Of a stretch of DNA of 64,000 nucleotides, positions 1 through 10,586 are shown in pieces. Made by a program: the position numbers and the translations under genes. The notes under the pieces are model-generated. The model searched no databases, was not told where the DNA came from, and was given only the letters and a program-made list of their open reading frames with translations. Position 1 is the stretch's first letter, and every line of letters begins with the position of its first letter. This DNA is from Humulus lupulus. Taxonomy: Eukaryota > Streptophyta > Magnoliopsida > Rosales > Cannabaceae. Location: NCBI RefSeq assembly GCF_963169125.1, contig NC_084795.1, positions 92,500,911-92,564,910 on the forward strand, given 5' to 3'.

Positions 1-890
1 ATCTACTAACAAAGCGAACTGAAAAACGCAAGTGGAGAAGTGGTGGCTCACGCCCATTAGAATGCATAATAGGTTGTTGTAAGCATTTGTCATATAGGTT
101 GTGTCAGAAGAAATTACATCACTGAATACCATATAGTCATTTCTTGAAGTCCCATATGCCCAGAATACATTTACAAGTCAATTGTCCTTGTCTGTCTGGT
201 GGTATACAAAAAAAAAAAATTGGATCTCGAGCAAACAGAAAATCCAAGAAACCTAATGCACTTTTTGAATCTGTTTCCATTTTTTCTTCTCTCATTGCGG
301 CCACAACTCAATTGTAAACATCTCTAACTTAACATAGTATTCTCTCATAACCTCCCGAGTACAAGGCAACATGTGACATAATTTGGGAAATCTTGATACC
401 AACTGAGTTCATCAAGAGAACTTGTGCTAGCAAACCGTCAGACACCTCTTTGTTCGATCTGAGGAATTGGAACTCTGCTACTGAAACCATTTCATGATTA
501 TGTTCGTGGCTGAATTACTTTTCCAACCACATGTCGTTATCTTTCAAACGAACCACCCTCAAAGCTGCCTGGCACCACGTGCATGTGATTGGTTTTGGTC
601 TCTTTTTGTGGTTAGGCATGTTCAAGTATTCCTCTCCTCTATATCCTTCTTTACAACACACCCACCTTCTCATAGAGCAACCCCATATCTTCTCTTAACG
701 CCATCAAATCATTTGCTAAATGACTCTCACCTATCAACCAAATCTAGATGCTTCCCAACTATGTCGCTTGTTTCAAGTTCACAAACTTTCTTATTTATAT
801 GCAAGTCTTTTATAATTGAGGCCCACTCAGGATTTGAACACATATCTATGTCTACCATCTGTAATAAAATTGTAACAAATTGTATGTGAC
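1..890 (-). pseudogene. FAR1-related (FHY3/FAR1 family) pseudogene, 5' part
   Basis: On the minus strand this translates to a recognisable FAR1/FRS protein. Near 605-672 is the FAR1 DNA-binding module (RWVCCKEGYRGEEY), then HEHNHEMVSVAEFQFLRS near 455-515. Near 95-190 is the MULE-type domain (NVFWAYGTSRNDYMVFSDV, DTTYMTNAYN, GVSHHF). The family consists of transcription factors derived from Mutator-like transposases, acting in light signalling in the nucleus; here this is known only by homology. In-frame stops interrupt it, for example just before FSHEHNHE, after VYN and before LVNVFW, so it cannot encode a full protein. It runs off the left edge, so the rest of the transposase-like domain and the SWIM finger are not visible. 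It could be a host FRS pseudogene or a decayed element-borne copy. The family assignment is firm; the origin is not. Confidence 0.8.
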
Positions 891-1160
891 TTTTATGTCT
901 TTGCTTAAAAAGATAGTTTTATTATTGGATAAAGTAGCTAATCATTTATTGTATTTAATTTGTGGCATTAATCTTCTAGTATGATGAGTGGCCCAATTTA
1001 TTTTCAAAGCCTTTGTGTGCAGCTCGACCCAAACTCTTAAAGTGGCTCATTTTACATATGCAATTCGGCCCAAACTCCTAACGAGGCCCAACTCTTTCTA
1101 AAAACCATTGACATCAAACTAACATCTCTTAATCCAGCCGCTTACTGACAACTATATTTA

Positions 1161-1780
1161 GAAAAAATATTTGGTGGGGGTGTACGAAAGGGTCGCATAT
1201 GTGTGGATATTTTCTTTGGGTTGTGATTGGTTCAAAGCATTAGGTATTATTTGGTATGGTGGAGATGCGTGTACTATATATTTTTTGTTTTAATCTATTT
1301 CCAACTATATGAATATATAATTCCTTGTTCTCAGGTGTATTTAGCAAAAATTCTAAAGAGGGGACCACAAACACTTCAACACAACAAATACGTCGGATAA
1401 ATCTTCCAACCAATTGTAGAGGTAAGGTGATGCTTTGTTGCCCGATGCTCTGGTTCAGACTCTCCAAAGCTCCATGGCCTACCACGTACTCAAGCCGATA
1501 CCGAGTGACGAGAAGTTCTCCATCAAACTGTGTGGCTGCATGCACAATGGTGCTCATCGAAGTGGAAAGGCCAAGGGGTGGTGGGTGGTGGCTCTTGTCG
1601 AACGGATGCCAGAGTCGTGGTGACTGTGGAGTTATGCCATTGGTGGCTTGGTCGTTGATGGAGGAGAAAATCGAGTCTCTCGGTGGTGCTACATAATTCA
1701 CGTCAAAGAAGAGGGAGACTCACATTTTCTGTAAATAATTAACATGTATATATCATATATATACTATTAGTTACATAACT
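1161..1780. repeat. Left inverted arm of candidate Pack-MULE
   Basis: Reverse complement of 3599-4207 with scattered substitutions and small indels. The inner limit is the shared stretch AGTTATGTAACTAATAG; the outer limit lies near GAAAAAATATTTGGTG. It contains open frames on both strands (1240-1701 minus, 1325-1696 plus) but matches no protein I recognise. Confidence 0.8.
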
Positions 1781-1940
1781 TAACCTGATATCAGTCATCC
1801 TCATAGAAAGATCCAATAATGGCTCACTAGTATTAAAGTACAAAATGACACGAATACATTATATATTTATGGTATATATATTATTATTGATTCTAACTCA
1901 ATTTTGATATTGTTTTACTATGAACTGTATTTTATTCTAG

Positions 1941-2109
1941 TGTTACTGGAAACCCAGATCTCTGTTCCTCAGTTTTATGACTTAAACATTTGAAGCGTAA
2001 AAACTACAATGTTTATATTATAGTATCAGTTGCATCTCTCTTTGTCCTCTTAGGTGCACTCTTTATCGGATGGAGACTGATTAAAAGAAAAATAGGTAAT
2101 ATTGCCACT

Positions 2110-2141
<32 letters not shown>

Positions 2142-3600
2142 TGTATGTATGTATGTATGTATGTATGTATGTATGTATGTATGTATGTATGTATGTATGT
2201 ATGTATGTATGTATGTATGTATGTATGTATGTATGTATGTATGTATGTATGTATGTATGTATGTATGTATGTATGTATGTATGTATGTATGTATGTATGT
2301 ATGTATGTAGAGATTAGTAGCCAAAGTGTGGTTAATTCTAGATCTTATATATAAATATAATAATATAGAACAGACAAGCCCAAATCAATGAACAACATTT
2401 GGTCAGAATTGGAGCCCAAAAAATATCAATTTACTTACTCTGAGATCACAAGTATTACCAACAACTTTGAGAAAGTCATTGGAAAAGAAGGTTTTGGACC
2501 TGTTTATTATGGCTATGTAAACGACACTCAAGTAGCTATCAAGATCCTCTCTGATGCATCAGAACAAGGGTATAATGAGTTTCAATCTGAGGTATTATAT
2601 AAATGTGGAATTTATGAGGATTTGTTAATTCCTCTCGAATTCTTGAAAGAAATGCAATACAACAAACATTAATTAAAACAAGAATGCAAAACACACACAT
2701 GTACTTTCTTTGGTAACTTCATTTAGTTCGGGTCAACGTGATCAAGTTTTGGTTGGTCAATCCACTAGATTAACAGAACCTTTACACTCACTTTGTTTAC
2801 TCATATAGTTCTCGAGAAACAAACAAGAAAGAACCTGATCAGTGCTAGTTCAAAACAAAGTCCCAGTACTTTTCTCCAATTACCATCAATTCTTACATCT
2901 TTTATATACAACCCCATGAACCAATAAGATGAAGCCATTTTATCCATTCATGTAACCGAGTAATATCAATAATAAGTTGCAGCCTTGTTACTAACTATTT
3001 TAACAAGTAAGTTACATGTAAGAGCCAACAGTGCTTATCGGATGGCCTATGATTTTAAATTATTTTGGATTTGTGTATTGTTTAATGATTTTACGGAGTT
3101 CAATTTACAGGTATTACTTCTAATGAGAGTCCATCATAGAAACTTGACCACTCTCATTGGATATTGCATTGAAGATGATTGCATGGGACTTATCTACGAG
3201 TACATGGCTAATGGAAACTTAAAACAACATCTCTCAGGTTCATTTTTTCATTCAGCACTATAGCGTACTCTCATATTAATATTTTTTATTAACAATAAGA
3301 GAGTTTCTTTCAAGTCCATCAAAAACAAATGAAGGGGTCAAACTGTTTTAAATATTTTGGATTGCAGAAAAAAATACTTGTACATTAAGTTGGGAGAATA
3401 TACTAAAAATTACAGTGGATGCAGCATAAGGTTAGCTGTATATTTAAATAGTACATTATGTGTATGTTTGAATTTGGTTGACACTAAATTGTGTTGTAGA
3501 ATTTGGTTAAAATATCAGGTTTAGAGTATCTACACCATGGCTGTAATCCCCCAATAGTCCATAGGGATGTGAAAACTCCCAACATCTTGTTGAACGAAAG
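1941..3600 (+). pseudogene. Captured fragment of a malectin-type LRR receptor-like kinase
   Basis: Five exon-like pieces with plausible splice borders follow the order of this kinase family. 1941-2095 gives GNPDLC, a stop, then a transmembrane helix (IIVSVASLFVLLGALFIGW) and a basic KRK stop-transfer. 2369-2591 gives the N-lobe with [18 protein letters not shown] and VAIKIL (catalytic Lys kept). 3111-3237 gives MRVHHRNLTTLIGYC and LIYEYMANGNL. 3368-3430 gives LSWENILKITVDAA. 3519-3600 gives the catalytic loop [15 protein letters not shown]. The glycine loop reads GKEGFG, with Glu for the middle Gly. Stops occur after GNPDLCSSVL and at VDAA. The ectodomain, the DFG motif and the C-lobe are absent because the piece ends at the right arm. 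Intact family members are plasma-membrane kinases; this piece cannot encode one. Confidence 0.8.
2112..2309. repeat. (ATGT)n microsatellite, about 49 units
   Basis: An almost uninterrupted ATGT tetranucleotide tract lies in the intron after the transmembrane exon of the captured kinase. It creates long spurious open frames (Met-Tyr-Val-Cys repeats) on both strands, which are not genes. Confidence 0.98.
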
Positions 3601-4207
3601 TTATGTAACTAATAGTATATATATGTTAATTGTTTATAGTAAATGTGAGTCTCCCTCTTCTTCGACGTGAATTACGTAGCACCACCGAGAGACTCGGTTT
3701 TCTCCTCCATCAACGACCAAGCCACCAACAGCACAACTCCACAGTCACCACGACTCCGGCATCCGTTCGACGAGAGCCACTACCCACCACCCCTTGGCCT
3801 TTCCACTTTGATGAGAACCATCGTGCATGCAGCCATATGGTTTGACGGAGAACTTCTCGTCACTCGGTATCGGCTTGAATTCGTGGTAGGCCCTGGAGCT
3901 TTGGAGACTGAACCAGAGCATCGGGCAACAAAGCATCATCTTACCTCTGCAATTGGTTGGAAGATTTATTCGACGTCTTTGCTATGTTGAAGTGTTTGTG
4001 GTCCCCTCTTTAGAATTTTTTCTAAATACGCCTGAGAATAAATAATTATATATTAATATAATTAGGAATAGATTAAAACAAAAAATATATAGTACATGCA
4101 TCTCCACCATACCAAACAATACGTAATGTTTTTAACCAATCACAACCCAAAGAAAACAGTCGCACATATGCGACCCTTTCGTACACCCGCACCAAAGCCA
4201 TACCCTC
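3599..4207. repeat. Right inverted arm of candidate Pack-MULE
   Basis: Inverted partner of 1161-1780. It begins directly after the kinase motif ILLNES and ends near TACCCTC, followed by a TA tract. The plus frame at 3667-3990 corresponds to the minus frame 1240-1701 of the other arm until a 1-nt shift near 3900. Confidence 0.8.
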
Positions 4208-4408
4208 TATATATATATATATAAACTTTGCAGGAAAATAAAAAAGAAAAACATAAATTTGAAAAATAAATAAACAAAATGTGATGTGACAAAACAGGAA
4301 TGCACGTGGGTGGATTGGACATATACACAAAATGAATTTCATATTAATGTTATAAAATACTGCACACATAGGGCTTTTTTCGTACACATGTATTATAGAT
4401 TTACTTTT

Positions 4409-4821
4409 GGAGAATTTTCCTATAGGGCTTCACTTTAAGCCTTACCGGTGGTACTCTTCAATGTTCTCCTCGTGAACAATTTTCGGCGCAAATTTTTTTT
4501 ATGACCGTGTAAATTGTAGTTGTTTAGAGCATCCTGCAGATTTTCAGAAAATTCTGAATAGTTTCCAGTACCAAAAACTAGGCTCAAACATGTTTCTTTC
4601 CACGCGCAATAAAAAAATTAGTCACACGTGCAACAACATATTTGAACCTAGCTTTCGGTACTATAAACTATTCATAATTTTCTAAAAATCGCGTTGATGC
4701 TCTAAATAGCTACAATATACACGGTCATAAAAAAAATCGCGCTGAAAACTATTCAAAGGTCGAAAACACTAAGAGCCCCACCGGTAGGACTTAAAGTGAA
4801 GCCCCTATAAGAAAATTGTCC
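4409..4821. mobile_element. Foldback MITE
   Basis: A near-palindromic element of ~413 bp. The left part (GGAGAATTTTCCTATAGGG, GCTTCACTTTAAG, TTATGACCGTGTA) returns in reverse complement at the right end (ends GAAAATTGTCC), giving arms of ~190 bp around a short centre near 4600-4630. There is no coding potential. The flanks are T/TA-rich and no target duplication is certain. Confidence 0.7.
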
Positions 4822-4831
4822 TATATATATA

Positions 4832-6598
4832 GAAGATTTTTGTGGTGCGGGCGTATAGAACACCTGCACGTTTGAGCACCGACATTGGTTGATTGCATAC
4901 GTTTAATCATAAGAACGGTTCTATGCTAATGCTTTCCCATTTAATTCTTTTTTATTTAATATATTACTGTGCTATTTTAATATAATTCTTTTAAGAAAAA
5001 GTCACATTGGTTAATGTGAGTTTTGCTGCTGGGCACCACATTATGTTAACTAATGCTTTGTTGTTTTTTTATTATAAATTAATGGCTTTATTGTTGTATT
5101 AATCATTTTGGTAGACACTAAAATCACATAATTATCCCTATACTAACTCACAACAAGAAGTAACAACTTAAGGGCACAAATGTATTCCAACTTCACTAAT
5201 CTTTTTCTCTGTTGCTATTTTCATATGCAAAATCGAAAAGACAAAAAAACTATTGGAGAAATTAGGAGAAGAAGAAGATGCAGAGAAAGGAACGTAAATG
5301 GCAACACGGAGGTTATAGAGATTCGGCTTAAGCTAGCCTACGTCCACCTTCTTAGCTCTCTCCACTAATCAAGACCAAGAGACTGTGGAGGTCTTACATG
5401 CATGCATATATATGACTACGTTGGATATAGTAGTATTAGGGGTGAGCATCGGTCGGTTTGGGCGGTTTTTTCATAACATAAAATCCAGAATTCGGTTTTC
5501 GGCCTGGATTGGTGCAATCTAAAAACTGACCAACCAAACCAGTTAAAAGAAAAAACCGACCGTTTTGGACCGCGGTTTAGTCGGTTAAATCGACCAAACC
5601 GAATTTTTTTTTTTAAATTAAAAAAAAAAATTTGAAAGTTTTAGTTAAAAAACTAAAAATTTTGGATTGTTGGAATCCACTTTTGTGCATTTTTAAAACA
5701 TAAATATATAGAACACAATTTCATATATTTTTTTTATTATTTTTATTTAATAATTATATAATATTATATTGTTCGGTCGGTTTCGGTTCCGCCAGTCGGT
5801 CCACACAAAATTTTCAAACCGACCGAACAGTGGCGGTTTGCGCCGTTGGCGGTTTTTTCGGTGTTCAGTTTAATTGGTTTCGGTTTTTTCGGTATTCGGA
5901 AGGTCGGTGTACAAAGTTTTTTTGGTTTTTCGGATTTTATGCTCAGCCCTAAGTAGTATGAGAGAAGATTGATTATTCAGTGTTATAACGGTAACGAAGA
6001 AGGAGTCTTTTTTTTTTTTTTTGCTGAATAAACGAAGTAGTATTCATTGATTTTTTTGTTGGTTAAGTAAGAAATTTATACACATTCATTTATATATAAT
6101 ATATATACTTTTTCCATCAGAGATAGTAATTTAATTTGAAAGACAAATTGTCACCAATCCTTTAATTAACAATACTTAAAAACTTAAACAAGCTAACATC
6201 AAACCATAAAATTTAGAAAGCTCGTAATAACAAAATTTTGAGAACTCATTATGCATTGGCTTTTTAAAACTTTACGAGTTCTTCCTACAATTTCTTAATC
6301 TTGGCCAACATAAGCTTGAAAATATCAAAGTCATTGAGAGTTTCCCTTCTCTCCTGCACAATCAATTTCCACCCCCTAAGAGTTGTTCTCCCACTTCTTC
6401 TTTACATCAATAGGAACAGTAGGAACCGTACGGACGAAATGGAAAATGAAGAGATGTACGAAATATATAATAGATGCTTCCTCACTGTATCCATTATGCA
6501 CTTAACCCTTTCAACCAATTAAAATCCACAAAAAAGAGACGCAACAAAAGAGACGCACGGTTGCGGGTGTTTCGTACGCCCGCACCACAGATTTTTTC
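4832..6598. mobile_element. Non-autonomous Mutator-like element with ~40-bp terminal inverted repeats
   Basis: The left end (GAAGATTTTTGTGGTGCGGG, continuing CGTATAGAACACC) matches the reverse complement of the right end (GAAAAAATCTGTGGTGCGGG, continuing CGTACGAAACACCC). Both resemble the ends of the element at 1161-4207. The flanks are TATATA-like (ATATATATA left, TATATACTA right), so a 9-bp duplication is plausible but not proven. The interior has no recognisable gene and carries the hAT MITE at 5437-5951; short open frames near 5180 and 6301 look random. Confidence 0.6.
5437..5951. mobile_element. hAT-type MITE (515 bp) with 8-bp target duplication
   Basis: The ends TAGGGGTGAGCA and (reverse complement) TAGGGCTGAGCA match at 11 of 12 positions. 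The element is flanked by a perfect 8-bp duplication AGTAGTAT at 5429-5436 and 5952-5959, which is diagnostic of hAT insertion. Inside are many copies of CGGTTTGGTCGGTT-like motifs in both orientations, forming subterminal repeats, and an AT-rich centre. There is no transposase. Confidence 0.93.
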
Positions 6599-7423
6599 TA
6601 TATACTAGATACAAGCAACGTACAATATGTACGTTTGCTTAGTTTTATTTATAGAATTTATTAATTATTTTTATTAAATTTATATTATGTCATATATATT
6701 TTGAAATAAATATCCTATTTTAATTCAATAATTTATTTATTTTTGTTTAAGTTTATATTTGTTCAAGTTTTTGAATTTGGGAGTGACAAATTATATATTA
6801 TATGTTTAATGTAATATTAAATATTATACGTGGATTTTAAATTTAAGTTTCTTGCTAGTTTTTTTTAAAAAAAAATAATTTGTTGCTAATTCACAGTAGA
6901 TTATATTATATGTTTAATATGATATTATTCTAATAAGTAGGTTTAAATTTAATTAAATTTTATTCAAGTTATATAAAATATATGATTTTATTATTTTTAA
7001 ATAATTATCATTATAAAATATCTCAAAAATATCATATTTTAATTTGTTTAATTATTTATTATTTTTAAATAATTATCATTATAAAATATCTCAAAAATGT
7101 CCTATTTTAATTATTTATTTTATTTTATTTAAGTTTAAGTGTTTACAAACTACTGTTAAATATTATAATATTATGTTAAATATAATAATATTCCGTTAAA
7201 GTTAACATTAAAAAAATAAAAAACTGTTAAAACCAAAAAAATTTGTTATCTACACATTTATTATATAAAAGATATATACTAGGACTCCAAAAAAAAGATA
7301 ATTATGAGAAATTGAAGAAATGTAATTCAAACAAAATAAATGAACTGCCTTTAGTCCAGGCTGTTTTTTTAGCCAATAAGATTTAGACACATATTTTATT
7401 TATTGAGTCTATTGTACTATTAA
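6599..7423. other. AT-rich stretch with a 68-bp tandem duplication
   Basis: No gene is seen. A ~57-bp segment beginning TTATTTTTAAATAATTATCA at 6991 recurs at 7059 (period 68). The rest is low-complexity AT-rich DNA. Confidence 0.7.
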
Positions 7424-8366
7424 GAATAAATAGTATTTCTGCCATTGAACTTTGGACACTATCAGATTGTGTCCTATAAAATATACAGTCTGTTAAAATA
7501 TTCTCCTGTTTTATTGATACTATCACATTGTGCCCCTGTTACGATTTGCATAAAATAATTACCATTTTTCGCCCCCAAACTTTGACAACTACTAAATTGT
7601 GCCCCATTTAATTAAAAAAAATTAAAATCTATTTTTCTATTAGTTCTTAAAAAATTTAAGAAAAACTCAATAAAAGACTAAAATTATTTAAAATTCTTTT
7701 TAAATACATTTAAGTTTAAAAATATTTTTTAAAGATAAACTAAATTATTTCAATTAAAAAAAAACATATTCCCTTCTTCTTTATTCTTTTTTATTAATTT
7801 TTCTAATTACTTTCTATTCTCTCATTTTTGATCCCTAATTAAAACTATTTTAAAAATTAAATATATATAATATTATAAATTTAAAATGTATTAATTTTAA
7901 AAGAAATATATAAAACTTAATTAATTAAAAATATTTGGCAAAAATCAAAGAATATAAAGTAATTATAAAAATATATTAAAAAATAATAAAGAAAAAGAAA
8001 GGGATATGTTTTTCTTTTATTTGTACCAATTTAGTTTTTATTTTAAAAAATATTTTCAAACTTAAATGTATTTGAAAGAACTTTAAATAATTTTAGTCTT
8101 TTATTGAATTTTTTTAATAATTTTTCTTTAATTTTTTTAAGAACTAATAGAAAAATAGATTTTGAAATTTTTATAATTAAAGGGGGTACAATTTGGTAGT
8201 TATCAATGTTCGAGGGGAAAAAATGTTAATTATTTTATGCAAATCATAACAATGAATACGATATGATAGTATCAATAGTTCAGAGGAAAATTTTAACTAG
8301 CCGTATATTTTAGGGGACACAATCCAGTAGTGTCAAAAGTTCAGGGGACAAAAATGTTATTTATTC
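7424..8366. mobile_element. Mutator-type foldback MITE with 9-bp target duplication
   Basis: The ends GAATAAATAGTATTTCTGCC and (reverse complement) GAATAAATAACATTTTTGTC pair, and the inverted arms extend ~400 bp inward. A perfect 9-bp duplication TACTATTAA lies at 7415-7423 and 8367-8375, the size expected for Mutator superfamily insertion. There is no coding sequence. The arms contain conserved blocks such as ACTTTGGACACTATCA and AATTGTGCCCC. Confidence 0.9.
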
Positions 8367-9185
8367 TACTATTAAATGCAGGTTAAATTTTTTGTCAAAA
8401 AAAAAAAAGCACGTTATATTTTTTTATCAAATGTAACACATATTGTGGAGTTACAATTTGAGAAATGATGATCATAATAAGTTTTGTAACATATAGAATG
8501 GAGTTAGAATTCTTAAGAAATGATGATCATAAGTTTTGTAACTCTCACAAATATTCACCAATTAATGTGTAAAATGAGTTAAACATCTTGAATTTGAATT
8601 TCATTAGCTATAATATTTTATGGTTGTTATGTGCATATTTCTAACTCCCAGGGGAGTTTGATGGAATTAGAAAATCTAATTGTGGATGAGAACTCTATAA
8701 ATAGAAACTATTTTGCTCACTTAAATGTAATGTGTGAATGTGGAAAAACACACTGATAACTCTACAAAATAGAGATATTTTACCACATTTTTATGCTAAT
8801 TGTTGCTTAGTCTTTGAGTTTTTAAGTAACTTATTAAGTTTTTAAGTAAATTTTGAATTTATTAATCTTATTGTAATTTTTTAGATTTTTACATGTTTTT
8901 ATAGATATTTTATTATAATATGTTGCAGTTTAATTTTTTGAAAGTAATGTTGTTAGATTGAAAGTTAAAAAATGTGATTTTATTGAACTTAATTTCCAAA
9001 GTAAATTAAATTTTAATTAATATTTTCATAAACTTAATATGATTCATTTTATAATCGAAAATATTTGGTTATAATTTGATGTTTATTTATTTTGTAGGAT
9101 GTATTTTGTATATTTTTTTTATGCTTGAAAAATAAAGAAGAGAAGAGAAAGGAAAAAAATAGCATTTTTGTAAAGACTAAAGAAA
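8367..9185. other. AT-rich stretch, no gene; possible LTR promoter-like block
   Basis: No coding sequence is seen. A ~25-bp segment (GAAATGATGATCATAA...) occurs twice, near 8463 and 8517. At 8648-8720 a purine-rich run (CCAGGGGAGTT) precedes TGATGG and a TATA-like CTATAAATAG, which could be a PPT and the start of an old LTR. No matching target duplication was found. Confidence 0.3.
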
Positions 9186-9500
9186 AGCCTCCATGGCCCA
9201 AGCTTGCAGCCACCAGCCCGTAGGCCTCCTCCCAGCCATCTGGGCCGAAGTTCCTCCCAGCCTCTGGGCCGAACCACCTGCCAGCACCCCACTTGGGCCC
9301 GCCAGAGCTCCAGCCTCCATCCCACCACGCAAGGCCCAGCCGAAGCTCCTCCCAGACTCCTAGGTTGCCTGCAGCCTTTGGGCCGAACCACCTGCCAGCA
9401 CCCCCACTCGGACCCGCCAAAGCCTTGCACCCAGGCCCAACCCGAAGCTGCCCCAGCCTGGCCCAGCCGCCTGCCAGCCCACCAGCAGCCATGCCTTTTT
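9186..9500. repeat. GC-rich, proline-codon-rich repeat island
   Basis: A sharply GC-rich island of ~300 bp in AT-rich surroundings. The block GGGCCGAACCACCTGCCAGC at 9266 recurs at 9380 (period ~114), and shorter CCTCCCAGCC and GGCCC motifs repeat. The open frames on both strands (Pro/Ser/Arg-rich one way, Gly/Trp-rich the other) follow from base composition and match no domain. It is probably part of an old LTR. Confidence 0.6.
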
Positions 9501-10586
9501 TTTATCTTGAGCCCAACAATGTCCATTTGTCCTTTGTCTAAAAATGCTAATTTTTACCCAATTTTTCTACAAAATTTTATACAAAATAATCATCACCCCT
9601 ATAATTTACCTCTACATGTCATATTTACTTTATTTAATCAATTTAATTAATTTAAGTTGATTATTTTAATGCTCTCATTTTGGCTGTAAATATGGAATTT
9701 CAATATCATTTTAGGGTGCTTAATTTTTGGTTACCAGCTTCTTTCTACCATTTTCTCTCTACTATTCTCTCTTCCATTTTTGGTTTTTCAAGAGCATTTT
9801 CAAGTATGTATTTCATTTATTTTGTAATTTTTATTCTAGTTATGTGCTTCTAATCTTTTTCATAAAATTATTAAGATCATGATGAAGCAACTTGTAACTA
9901 GATAATATTTATGTTGTATGTTGGTTTTCCTTGTAATGCAACAAAGTTTATGGATTTTTCTTCTTCATATATGTCTTTCATCTTTAATATCTCATATTTT
10001 GGATTGTTAGATAATGTGCACTTTGTACATATCCAATGCTTAGAACAAAAATATTATGTTTTACCTTATAAATAATGTTATTTGATTTTTTTTTTTTCAT
10101 TAGGTTGATTCACATTAAATACTTTGAAATTATACTTTTTGAAAAGTGAAGAAAAATCCTATCTTTTTAGAAGTAATTTGTGCTTAAAATTATAAATCTA
10201 TTTGGAAAATGATAGTTTGATTTATTTTAACTATCACTAAAACTTGGGAATCAATATACTAATAAGTATTATTGAACTTACATTTTGTGGATTCTAGTAT
10301 CTTAATAATCTTTCCTTTTACCACTTATTTTAAAATCATTATTGGTTTATTTTCATTCTCTTAAATAGCTTTATTTTAAATCTTTTATTTTATATTCATG
10401 ACATTAAATCTCATCAATCTTTGGAGCTAGGTTAGAATTTATTAATTTTGATTTAAAATAGTTTTCTTTTTTATTTTAGACAACTCCTTTGGGTTCGATC
10501 TCGTGTTTACACGAACACTATATTTTATATACAATTCGTGCACTTGCGATATAAATTTTTAAAACATACCCGTTTTGGGTCCATCA
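9501..10586 (+). other. Possible 3' part of a degenerate Ty3/gypsy LTR
   Basis: No gene is seen. The end of this stretch (GGGTTCGATCTCGTG, TCGTGCACTTGCGATATAAA, then AAAACATACCCGTTTTGG near 10557-10579) resembles the 3' end of gypsy LTRs and the step into a primer site. No second LTR, coding sequence or target duplication supports it. Confidence 0.3.

Larger units (their letters stand above)
1161..4207. mobile_element. Candidate Pack-MULE: long inverted arms enclosing kinase gene pieces
   Basis: Two ~0.61-kb inverted arms (1161-1780 and 3599-4207) enclose 1.8 kb that carries exons and introns of a receptor-like kinase. The arms end in a motif containing TGTACGAAAGGGTCGCATAT, and similar outer ends recur on the neighbouring element at 4832-6598. 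The kinase sequence stops in the middle of its catalytic domain exactly where the right arm begins. That is the structure of a Mutator-like element that captured gene fragments. Both flanks are (TA)-rich (CTATATTTA on the left, TATATATAT on the right), so a 9-bp target duplication cannot be confirmed. The alternative is two opposite insertions of one short element on either side of a decaying kinase gene. Confidence 0.6.

Noticed and set aside
494..889. Plus-strand open frame of 131 codons at the left end
   Set aside because: It is the opposite strand of the FAR1-related pseudogene; its own translation matches no domain.
1990..2354. Long frames coding Met-Tyr-Val-Cys or Ile-His-Thr-Tyr repeats
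   Set aside because: They are made by the ATGT microsatellite; 4-nt repeats without stops are open in all frames.
9049..9650. Pro-rich and Gly/Trp-rich open frames on both strands
   Set aside because: They follow from the GC-rich repeat; no start context, no domain and no gene-like surroundings.
8659..10586. A single LTR bounded by TGATGG and CCATCA
   Set aside because: The 6-bp ends pair, but the flanks (GAGTT and TACAC) show no target duplication and no family match was found; kept only as a weak remnant call.
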